Source of the DNA: an uncultured Clostridia bacterium
GTDB taxonomy: Bacteria; Bacillota; Clostridia; Christensenellales; UBA1242
Assembly: GCA_947054085.1 (NCBI GenBank)
Contig: CAMRVD010000005.1
Coordinates: forward strand, 1-43,047
Direction of reading: 5' to 3'
Length of the DNA stretch: 43,047 nt
This document shows, one piece after another, positions 28,435-36,544 of the stretch. The notes beneath the pieces are model-generated. The model was not told where the DNA came from and ran no database searches. It saw only the letters and a list, made by a program, of their open reading frames with translations. The translations under genes were made by a program, and so were the position numbers. Within the stretch, counting starts at the first letter, position 1. Each line of letters begins with the position of its first letter.

Positions 28435-28923
28435 TTATTCTCTTTCGCCAAGTTGTTTGGCGTAATTTTCTACTTGTTTTGATGCATATTTATTTAAATT
28501 TTGCAGTTTTTTTAACTTTTTTTCTAGTTCTTCACTTTTTTGGGAATATTCCATTGTAACAACATCGGTATTATCTAACAAATAAACCAGTTTTTTGCAA
28601 TCGTTAGCTGTTTTTTCGCGGATAGCTTCGGCGTAGGCGATATCTTTATTAATTAAATAGTCTACCCAACTAATTTGTTTATCTTTTGACGAAAAACTAA
28701 ATATTTTTTTATCGCCGTTTTTGTTATTTTTTAGTGATATTCCGTAAAGATTGGCGTATAGATTGTAATTATGTGTAGAGCCCTTTAGCGTACCAGTTTT
28801 AAAAGCAATGTTTACACGATTGTTAAAAATATTGTCTTTAACTTGGTTATGCTTATAGTTGCAGACAATTATGCCTTGCTTTTTTAAAAATTGATAGATA
28901 TCTTCAAAATTAAAACTAGTCAC
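28435..28923 (-). CDS. Hypothetical protein, paralog 2 (GTG start)
   Basis: 162 aa; WVDYLINKDIAYAEAI motif; SD-like GCGAGG upstream of GTG. Confidence 0.65.
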   Translation of the reverse strand: MTSFNFEDIYQFLKKQGIIVCNYKHNQVKDNIFNNRVNIAFKTGTLKGSTHNYNLYANLYGISLKNNKNGDKKIFSFSSKDKQISWVDYLINKDIAYAEAIREKTANDCKKLVYLLDNTDVVTMEYSQKSEELEKKLKKLQNLNKYASKQVENYAKQLGERE

Positions 28924-29116
28924 AATTGCACCTCGCTATTGTTCTATTTAAGTTTATCATAAATTTAGAGTTTGTCAATACACAAATCTAATATTGTACA
29001 TAAAAAAAGCGGCGATTTAGCAAATCAATTCTTTTATACAATATAATTTTTGCTTTTACTAAAGCTGATTATAAAAAAAGAGCAGTATCTGCTCAGTATT
29101 TTTTATTTAGCGGTTC

Positions 29117-29554
29117 TTACAAAGTTTTACTAAAATTATCTAAAAAGTCTAAAGTTTCTTGTTTTATAAGTTTAAGTGCTTCAATTTTTTGGCTGCGGAT
29201 TTTTGCATTTTCTGATGAAGAAATTTTATAAATATTGTTATTCACAAACCTAATATTATGCTCAATTTCTTCCAAAATGCTGTCTGCATAAGCAATGTTT
29301 TTATTTATTAAAAATTCACGCCATTGTTTATTAAATATCATAATATTTTTAGTTTTTGCATGCACAAAAGTAAGTGATAAACAATTTACGTCCAAATAAT
29401 ATTTGCTTGGCGTTGGGTCGGTTAAATTATTATCTACAATATTGTAAACATATCTGCTTGGATTTGCTTTTATTGCAGGGTCAGAATACGCCTCTACATC
29501 TAGGTGCACAGTTTTTGCAAATTCTATTACTAAATCTAAATTTATTTCGTACAT
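29117..29554 (-). CDS. Hypothetical protein, paralog 3
   Basis: 145 aa; WREFLINKNIAYADSI motif; SD AGGAG. Confidence 0.65.
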   Translation of the reverse strand: MYEINLDLVIEFAKTVHLDVEAYSDPAIKANPSRYVYNIVDNNLTDPTPSKYYLDVNCLSLTFVHAKTKNIMIFNKQWREFLINKNIAYADSILEEIEHNIRFVNNNIYKISSSENAKIRSQKIEALKLIKQETLDFLDNFSKTL

Positions 29555-29653
29555 AAATTTCTCCTAAAACCTTAGGTATTTTACATATATATTATGGGTT
29601 TGTCAATATAAAAATGCAAATTTAATGTGCTATCTACTTTATGCGTAAAAAAA

Positions 29654-29674
29654 GCCACCAAGTAAAGTGGTGGC
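29654..29674 (-). terminator. Intrinsic terminator for ychF
   Basis: gccacc aagtaaagt ggtggc; T7 run on the minus strand. Confidence 0.65.
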
Positions 29675-29705
29675 ATTAGTTTTTACTACAAATAAATATT
29701 TTTTG

Positions 29706-30803
29706 TTATACATTAAACCTAAATAGCATTACATCGCCGTCTTTAACTACGTAGTCCTTGCCTTCTATTCGCACTTTTCCGGCTTCGCGGGCGAGGGTAT
29801 AACTGCCTGCGGCTATTAAGTCGTCGTAGCTTACTACTTCGGCTTTTATAAAGCCTTTTTCAAAGTCGGTATGAATTTTTCCTGCAGCGGCAGGGGCTTT
29901 CGTTCCGTTAATAATCGTCCAAGCACGCACTTCGGTAATGCCCGCAGTTAGGTAGGAGATTTGTCCAAGTAATTTGTATCCAATTTTTATAACTTTATCT
30001 AGTCCGCTTTCGGCAAGCCCAAGATCTGCCAAAAACATAGCACGCTCATCTTCGTCTAGTTCGGTAAGTTCTTGTTCTACCTTAGCACTTATAACCAGCA
30101 CCTCGCTGCTCTCGGCTTTGGCGAGTTCTTTTACCTCTTTTACGCCTTGGATTTCGTCCTCGGGTTTAGAAATATCCGCTTCATCTATATTGCAAGCATA
30201 AATTACCGGTTTGGTTGTAATTAAAAACAAACTTTTTGAGTATTCGGTTTCGTCCTCGGTAAGAACAACGCTTTTTGCGGGCTTTCCGGCGTTTAGTGCT
30301 TCGGCTAGTTTATTTAGTACGCCTAACTGAAAAATCGCTTCTTTGTCGTTTTGCTTAGCTTTTTTCGAAACCTTTTCTAGCTGTTTGTTTACACTTTCTA
30401 AGTCGGCTAAACTTAATTCTAAGTTAATTGTTTCTATATCTCTAATTGGGTTTACGCTGCCGTCTACATGGGTAACATTAGAGTCTGTAAAACATCTTAC
30501 TACATGTACAATGGCGTCGCATTCGCGAATATTTGCCAAAAATTTGTTACCAAGGCCTTCGCCTCTAGATGCACCTTTTACAAGCCCCGCAATATCTACA
30601 AATTTTAGACTTGCTGGCGTAATTTTTTGCGTATTATACATTTTGCCAAGAACATTTAGCCTCTCGTCAGGAACTGCCACCACTCCAACATTCGGCTCTA
30701 TTGTACAAAACGGATAGTTTGCACTTTCTGCCCCTGCACGAGTAATCGCATTAAACAGAGTACTTTTGCCAACATTTGGAAGCCCTACAACACCTAATTC
30801 CAT
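29706..30803 (-). CDS. ychF: Redox-regulated/ribosome-binding ATPase YchF (Obg-like)
   Basis: MELGVVGLPNVGKSTLFNAITRAGAESANYPFCTIEPNVGVV..., DIAGLVKGASRGEGLGNKFLANIRECDAI, C-terminal TGS-like domain. SD supports the start at 30803, not 30836. Confidence 0.95.
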   Translation of the reverse strand: MELGVVGLPNVGKSTLFNAITRAGAESANYPFCTIEPNVGVVAVPDERLNVLGKMYNTQKITPASLKFVDIAGLVKGASRGEGLGNKFLANIRECDAIVHVVRCFTDSNVTHVDGSVNPIRDIETINLELSLADLESVNKQLEKVSKKAKQNDKEAIFQLGVLNKLAEALNAGKPAKSVVLTEDETEYSKSLFLITTKPVIYACNIDEADISKPEDEIQGVKEVKELAKAESSEVLVISAKVEQELTELDEDERAMFLADLGLAESGLDKVIKIGYKLLGQISYLTAGITEVRAWTIINGTKAPAAAGKIHTDFEKGFIKAEVVSYDDLIAAGSYTLAREAGKVRIEGKDYVVKDGDVMLFRFNV

Positions 30804-30980
30804 ATTTTTCTCCTGATTATTTTCCTTTAATTTCAAGAGTTAGTATACTAAATTCGTCAAAAAATTTCAACAATAATTAACTAATACAAAATAGTTTTTT
30901 ATATTAATTGCTTTTTTGGGGCTATTTAGCATATAATTGTAAGGCAAACAGAGAAATTTAAGCTATTATTAGGAGTTAAA

Positions 30981-31778
30981 ATGAGTTTTTGGGTAGCAAT
31001 ACTACTTGGCTTAGTGCAAGGGTTAACCGAATTTTTGCCGGTATCTAGTAGTGGACATTTAACATTTTTTGAACTGGTTTTTGGGTTTAGCGAAGGCAGT
31101 GTGTTTTATAATCTAATTTTGCATGTAGCAACGCTTTTGGCACTTATTATTGTTATGTGGCGGGACATAGTAGAACTTATTAAGCATCCGCTAAGCAAAT
31201 ATATGAGGATGCTGCTTGTTAGTACCTTAATTACCGGAGTACTTGGGCTTTGCATGGATTTACTTATTGGTGCAGAGGGCAGTTTACTAATTATTGCAAT
31301 TGGTTTTATAATAACTGCAGGACTACTTGTAGCTTTAGATTTATTTATGAAAAAGTCTAAAAAATACAACTCTGCCGGCGAAATTGGCTACAAACAATCG
31401 ATAATTGTAGGCGTGGTGCAAGGCATTGCGGTGCTTCCGGGGCTTAGCCGAAGCGGTAGTACACTAGTTGCGGGAACGCTTAGCGGGGCAGGTCAAGTAC
31501 AAGCCGCAAATTTTAGCTTTTTACTAAGTATTCCAGTTATTTTGTTTGGCACAATTTATGAAACTTATAAGGGTGTAAAATATGGCTTTGGGTTTACAAC
31601 AGCCGATATATGGCCAATGGTTGTTGGGTTTATTGTAGCTTTTGTAAGTGCAATACTTACACTAAAACTTATGTTTAAGCTAGTTCGCAAAAACAAGTGG
31701 GTATGGTTTAGTGTATACCTAGTTATATTTGCAATTGCTATAATAGTAGTGGGCAGTATTAAAGGTGTACTAATTTAA
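30981..31778 (+). CDS. uppP: Undecaprenyl-diphosphatase (BacA family)
   Basis: LLGLVQGLTEFLPVSSSGHL, GVVQGIAVLPGLSRSGSTL; SD aggag. Confidence 0.95.
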   Translation: MSFWVAILLGLVQGLTEFLPVSSSGHLTFFELVFGFSEGSVFYNLILHVATLLALIIVMWRDIVELIKHPLSKYMRMLLVSTLITGVLGLCMDLLIGAEGSLLIIAIGFIITAGLLVALDLFMKKSKKYNSAGEIGYKQSIIVGVVQGIAVLPGLSRSGSTLVAGTLSGAGQVQAANFSFLLSIPVILFGTIYETYKGVKYGFGFTTADIWPMVVGFIVAFVSAILTLKLMFKLVRKNKWVWFSVYLVIFAIAIIVVGSIKGVLI

Positions 31779-31785
31779 CGGTTTT

Positions 31786-31818
31786 AGCGAAAAAAATTAT
31801 GCAATTTTTCGCTTTTTG
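31786..31818 (+). terminator. Intrinsic terminator of uppP
   Basis: agcgaaaaa ... tttttcgct followed by ttttt. Confidence 0.6.
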
Positions 31819-31824
31819 CAAAAA

Positions 31825-31996
31825 AGCCAGCTACTTCTCATTTACATTTTAGTAAACTCCTATCGCTGGCAACACGGGGTCCCCATAAATTTAGAATAAA
31901 TTGTATGGGGAGAGGAATAACCTTGCTACAAAAAGAGCAAATTTACAATTTGCGAAAACACAAGCAATGGTTATGACGAGAGCACTTATCTTGCAC
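31825..31996. repeat. Intergenic structured repeat, copy E (split by further hairpins)
   Basis: AGCCAGC-tacttctcaTTTACattttaGTAAActcctatc-GCTGGC (31825-31870) and GAGCACTTATCTTGCAC (31980-31996), with CCCCATA...TATGGGG (31881-31910) and GCAAATTtacAATTTGC (31937-31953) between. Confidence 0.65.
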
Positions 31997-32172
31997 AAAT
32001 TTTTGTCGCTAAACAAATTGAAAAGTTCACACAATACTTCGCTTTATCGGCACTTTGCAAATGAATGACTTGAATATATTAAACAAATTAAATCGACAAA
32101 GAATGTAAAAATAGTTGCATACTTTGTCGATTTTTGTTAGCATATTTTTTGTAAAAAATAAAGGAGGGTATT

Positions 32173-33219
32173 ATGGATTGGTCAAAAATATGGGCTAATA
32201 TTGTAAATTTTTTTACAAATAACATTTGGAATGTAGTTTTGTTTGTGGCAGTGCTTGTACTTGGCATAATATTAGTAAAGATTGTTATAAACATAATGCG
32301 TCGCATTTTAAACAAAACCAAAATGGAAAAAATTGCACAAAACTTTTTGCTTGCAATTATTAAATTTTGCTTGTATTTGGTTTGGATACTGGTGCTTTTA
32401 AGTATTATTGGAATACAAGTTTCGGGCATATTAACCGCGCTTTCTGCAGTTGTACTTGCTATTGGCATGGCGCTAGAAAGCAACATTGCAAACCTTGCAA
32501 ACGGAATTATTATAGTTTCTACGCACATGTTTAAAAAAGGCGATTATATATCGGTAGATGGTGTAGAGGGAAGTATAACACAAATAAACTTTTTGTTTAC
32601 TACTCTTACTACGCCAGATAACAAAAAGGTAACACTACCAAATAGCACTATAGTTAACAGCAGTGTTACAAATGCGGGAGCAAACCCAAAGCGTAGGGTA
32701 GACTTTACTTTTAGCGTAGCTTACGAAAGCGATGTAGAGGTGGTAAAAAAGATAGTAACAGACGTTATGACTAGTAACGGCAAGGTATATCTAGACCCAG
32801 CGCCATTTTGTAGGCTAAAGGTACTTGGTGCTAGCAGCATAGACTTTTTTGCAAACTGCTGGGTAGACAGTGAGGATTACTGGGATGTTTACTATTACAT
32901 TATCGAAAATGTTTATAACGAATTTAAGCGCAATAATATAAGTATACCATATAATCAACTAGAAGTTCGCAGTAGGGTAGACGAGGTAACTATGCCATAC
33001 TGCAAACAGACTTTACCAGCTAGGGAAGAAAAGGTACGGGCAGAAAAACACACACTAGATTTAGAAAACGCTGACTTGACTGCTATATTTAAAAAACGCA
33101 AAAGGACAAACGAAAATAACAAAAACAACAAGCAAACCAAGCAAAAAACCGCAAAAACACAAAGTAAAGCGGAAAAGTCATCGCAAAAATCTGCAAAAAA
33201 TGCAGAAGATAAAAAATAA
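32173..33219 (+). CDS. mscS: Small-conductance mechanosensitive channel (MscS family) with Lys-rich C-terminal tail
   Basis: GILTALSAVVLAIGMALESNIANLANGIIIVSTHMFKKGDYISVDGVEGSITQINFLFTTLTTPDNKKVTLPNS. Confidence 0.92.
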   Translation: MDWSKIWANIVNFFTNNIWNVVLFVAVLVLGIILVKIVINIMRRILNKTKMEKIAQNFLLAIIKFCLYLVWILVLLSIIGIQVSGILTALSAVVLAIGMALESNIANLANGIIIVSTHMFKKGDYISVDGVEGSITQINFLFTTLTTPDNKKVTLPNSTIVNSSVTNAGANPKRRVDFTFSVAYESDVEVVKKIVTDVMTSNGKVYLDPAPFCRLKVLGASSIDFFANCWVDSEDYWDVYYYIIENVYNEFKRNNISIPYNQLEVRSRVDEVTMPYCKQTLPAREEKVRAEKHTLDLENADLTAIFKKRKRTNENNKNNKQTKQKTAKTQSKAEKSSQKSAKNAEDKK

Positions 33220-33230
33220 TTAAAAAGCAA

Positions 33231-33256
33231 AAAAAAGATGCAGCCATATTAGTTGC
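33231..33256. terminator. Bidirectional intrinsic terminator
   Basis: aaaaaagatgca ... tgcatctttttt between mscS and a minus-strand small ORF. Confidence 0.7.
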
Positions 33257-33291
33257 ATCTTTTTTTAGAGATTAAATTAAGGGTAAATTAA

Positions 33292-33384
33292 TTATCTCTT
33301 TGTCGAAGTTGAACCGCAATCGGATTCCTTTACTCTTTTAGAAGAGCAATTTTTCATCTTTTTGCTATTTTTGTCTTTTTTCAT
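33292..33384 (-). CDS. Candidate 30-aa Lys/Ser/Cys-rich microprotein
   Basis: Reverse complement AAGGAGGACGAT-ATG, encoding MKKDKNSKKMKNCSSKRVKESDCGSTSTKR*; below the ORF-track length cutoff. Confidence 0.5.
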   Translation of the reverse strand: MKKDKNSKKMKNCSSKRVKESDCGSTSTKR

Positions 33385-33759
33385 ATCGTCCTCCTTGACT
33401 AACTTTAGTATGTGAGGATTTTTAATTATTATTCACAAAATAACAAAAATAAAAAGAGAGCCATTAGTCACTCAATTTTGAAACTATCGGAATAATTAAA
33501 GCAAAACATAGACAAAACGGCCTATGTTTTCTTTTTACCCATTCTCTCTCTTAACTGCCAAACAAAACGAAAATTTCTGCCGTTGTCATAGGTTGCCGTG
33601 AAAATAAATAATATTTAAAATTCTATGGCACTTACCTTGACCTTGACAACAAAGAATATTCGTTTATATCAAAATAATAGAGAGAAGAAAACAAAAAGCA
33701 AAAGAGCGGTGTGCGTTATGCTGCGCCAGCAACCGTTCTTTTTGCAAACAAAATTTAGT

Positions 33760-33823
33760 TTAGGCGTGTGCTTGTCTGCTGGAGCGAAGCGATGCCACTT
33801 GTTCAAGACAAGCACACGCCTAA
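33760..33823. repeat. 18-bp perfect inverted repeat (hairpin)
   Basis: TTAGGCGTGTGCTTGTCT (33760-33777) / AGACAAGCACACGCCTAA (33806-33823), 28-nt loop. Confidence 0.85.
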
Positions 33824-33922
33824 GTACCAAATTGAAAATTTTTTTATTTTATCATAACTTTTTAATACATATTAGAGAGGTTTGTGTTATAATTATAATG
33901 AAGTTAAATAAGGGGGCGTTTT

Positions 33923-34804
33923 ATGTTGTATACAAAAAGCGGAAAAGAAGTTAGTAAAATTGGCATAGGCACATGGACTATTAAAAAAGAAAATATTGAT
34001 GATGAAGTCAAATCCTTGCAATTTTATTTTAATCAGGGAGTAAACTACATTGATGTAGTTTTAGCATATGACAACGGTGCCGTTCTTGATGTCGTTGCAA
34101 AGTTTTTAAAATCTGTTAAGAGAGAAGATATTTTTCTTAATGTTTTTATCACTCATGGTTGTGCTAAAATAGCCGATGTAGAAGAACAGATTAAAGTTTA
34201 TTTAAACAAATTGGGTGTTGACTATTTTGATTGTATAACTTTGCATAGTCCTGCTGTTTTAGGTTTCGATTTTAAAGAATATGTAAAAGAGATTAAAAGA
34301 TTGCATACTAAATATAAATTTTTAAACATTGGCTATAGCAACTTATCTCCAGCACAATTTGAGCAAGTAAAAGATCACATTTCATTTTTTGAAGGGCTTT
34401 ATAATTTAGAAAACAAGATAAACGATGACAATGGCATAATTGACTACTGCATCCAAAATAATATTCCATTTTATGCCTATCAACCACTTAGAAGAAATAG
34501 AACAGCAAAGCAAAATTATAATAAAGTTGTATCTCTTGCAGATAAATATTCCAAAACTCAAAATCAAATCCTTATAAATTGGATGATAAAGCACAAGAAT
34601 ATTGGGACGCTAATCAAAGCAAGCAAACAAGAACATATCAAAGAAAATGTTGAAGCATTAAATTTTGAGATGACTGAAAAAGATTATAAGCTGTTAGATA
34701 ATTTTAGAAATAAAGAATTTGATAAAATTCCTTTCTCTTATTGCAATGAAGAAGGAAAAATAAGAATAGACCAGATACCAAATCAACCTATTGGAATTTT
34801 ATAA
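33923..34804 (+). CDS. Aldo/keto reductase
   Basis: SKIGIGTWTIKK, GVNYIDVVLAYDNG, LNKLGVDYFDCITLHSP, IGYSNLSPAQFEQV; SD aaggggg. Confidence 0.85.
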   Translation: MLYTKSGKEVSKIGIGTWTIKKENIDDEVKSLQFYFNQGVNYIDVVLAYDNGAVLDVVAKFLKSVKREDIFLNVFITHGCAKIADVEEQIKVYLNKLGVDYFDCITLHSPAVLGFDFKEYVKEIKRLHTKYKFLNIGYSNLSPAQFEQVKDHISFFEGLYNLENKINDDNGIIDYCIQNNIPFYAYQPLRRNRTAKQNYNKVVSLADKYSKTQNQILINWMIKHKNIGTLIKASKQEHIKENVEALNFEMTEKDYKLLDNFRNKEFDKIPFSYCNEEGKIRIDQIPNQPIGIL

Positions 34805-34805
34805 T

Positions 34806-34837
34806 AAAAAACGAACTTATTTCAAGTTCGTTTTTTG
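34806..34837. terminator. Intrinsic terminator between convergent genes
   Basis: aaaaaacgaactt attt caagttcgtttttt-type stem. Confidence 0.75.
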
Positions 34838-34882
34838 CTAGTTTCAAAATTTACAGCCCTTGGGCTCTCTTTTTAGATAATT

Positions 34883-36544
34883 TTATGTGCTTTCTTTTTT
34901 AATTGTTCCTGTTTGCACGCGGTATACGTTTTTACAAACATCGCTAAATAAATTGTTGTAGCTAAATATAATAACAGTGCGGGTTTTAGAAATATATTTT
35001 ATTAGGCTTTTTATACGATCACGTTGATCTATTGTCAGCCCCGACGGAAACTCGTATAAACATATAACTTCGGCGTTTGTGCAAAGTGCTCGTGCAATGC
35101 CTAGTAGGTAAATATCAAAGCTGTTTAAATTGGTTTTTTCTTTATTTAAGTTTGTATTATAGGAATTGGTGGTAGATACAATTTTATCATGTATGCCCAA
35201 TTTTTTGCATGTGTTGTAAATATCGGTTTTACTTGCACCAGACAGTTGTAAGTTTTTCATAATTGTATCGTTATATAAGTAATTTTTGCTGGTTGCCACT
35301 GCAAAATTATGTTTATATGTTTCTTTGTCGAAGTCGTAAATATTTATTTTATCTAAAGTAATTGTACCAGTTGTTGGTTTTATTGTTCGGTTTAACATGT
35401 AAAAAATTGCTCGTTTGCCGCATAAATGTGTTCCATAAAACAAAGTTGCACTGTTATTAGTTAGTTTTAAGTTAAACTCATTAATATTACCGGTAAAATC
35501 GTCAGTCGAAGAAATGTAGCTAGCATTTGTAAAAATCACTTCACCATTTACATTGTCCTCGGTATTTTTACCAAACTCGGGTATATCTTCCTGCTTCATT
35601 TCGAGGATATTTTTAACCCTTAAACATGCAACATTTGTAGAGTCTAGTTTATCTATTATAACAAAAGAATTGGTCATTTTGGTTATGCTACTTGTTAGGT
35701 AGTTTGTAAGTACAAGATACAATGTTAATGTAAGAAAATTTGCTTTAGTTAATAGTACCATATAAATGCAAAGTGCACATATTACTAGTTTGTAGAAAAA
35801 TGGCACCCAGTTGTCTGTTATAGAATAAAATTTACCATACGTTTTTTTTGCGGTTTGACTATTTTTAATATTATTTAAATATTTTTTGTTTAATTGACTC
35901 GTTAAATCCAAGTCGCTTGTAATTTCGCGGTTATTAAAATTGTCGGTTAAAACTTCTAGCGATTTATCTTGATAGTAATAAAATTTGTCGGAATATTTTT
36001 CTATTTTTTTATTAAAAAAGTTTTGGGCAAAAAATATAATTATGCATACAGCTACTATAGCGATACCTATAATAAAATTGTAAGTAAGAAGTATTGTTAT
36101 ACTGGTTATAGCCTGCACAAAATAGCTTAGATATTTTGCTGCGTAATGGGGAAAGTCGCCTATTGCACCTATATTAGAGTAGGCAATATTTATAATTTTT
36201 TCCTTACTGGTTGTTACAAAGCTTTCGCTTGTGGCAGAACTAACTTTGTCGTAAATTTTAGAGTGAATATTCTGCCAAACTTTATGCATATTAAAAAAAT
36301 AAAAACGATCTGCAAGCCATGTTAAAAACTGCTCAATAAATACAATTACAAAGGATAATATTAGCCAAAATGTTGTAGATTTAAAGTTTCCTGCCGTTAA
36401 ACTTGTAATAGCATTAGCACTAGGAATAGCCGCAAAAATACCTAGCACAAACATAAGCAAAAAGCATAAAACTTCTAGTAACCAAACCCATAAACTAGGT
36501 TTAGCAATACTGGTAAATAATTTAACTTTTTGTAGATTATTCAT
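34883..36544 (-). CDS. ABC exporter-like half-transporter with degenerate NBD
   Basis: N-terminal TM domain; C-terminal NBD-like GTHLCGKRAIFYMLNRTIKPTTGTITLD, ...LLGIARAL, EVICLYEFPSGLT. SD AGGGGG supports ATG at 36544; overlaps the upstream gene by 8 nt (ATGAATAA). Confidence 0.8.
   Translation of the reverse strand: MNNLQKVKLFTSIAKPSLWVWLLEVLCFLLMFVLGIFAAIPSANAITSLTAGNFKSTTFWLILSFVIVFIEQFLTWLADRFYFFNMHKVWQNIHSKIYDKVSSATSESFVTTSKEKIINIAYSNIGAIGDFPHYAAKYLSYFVQAITSITILLTYNFIIGIAIVAVCIIIFFAQNFFNKKIEKYSDKFYYYQDKSLEVLTDNFNNREITSDLDLTSQLNKKYLNNIKNSQTAKKTYGKFYSITDNWVPFFYKLVICALCIYMVLLTKANFLTLTLYLVLTNYLTSSITKMTNSFVIIDKLDSTNVACLRVKNILEMKQEDIPEFGKNTEDNVNGEVIFTNASYISSTDDFTGNINEFNLKLTNNSATLFYGTHLCGKRAIFYMLNRTIKPTTGTITLDKINIYDFDKETYKHNFAVATSKNYLYNDTIMKNLQLSGASKTDIYNTCKKLGIHDKIVSTTNSYNTNLNKEKTNLNSFDIYLLGIARALCTNAEVICLYEFPSGLTIDQRDRIKSLIKYISKTRTVIIFSYNNLFSDVCKNVYRVQTGTIKKEST

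Noticed and set aside
33625-33954. 109-aa plus-strand ORF
   Set aside because: Spans the 18-bp inverted repeat and another hairpin and overlaps the aldo/keto reductase start; no SD. Better explained as intergenic structured DNA.
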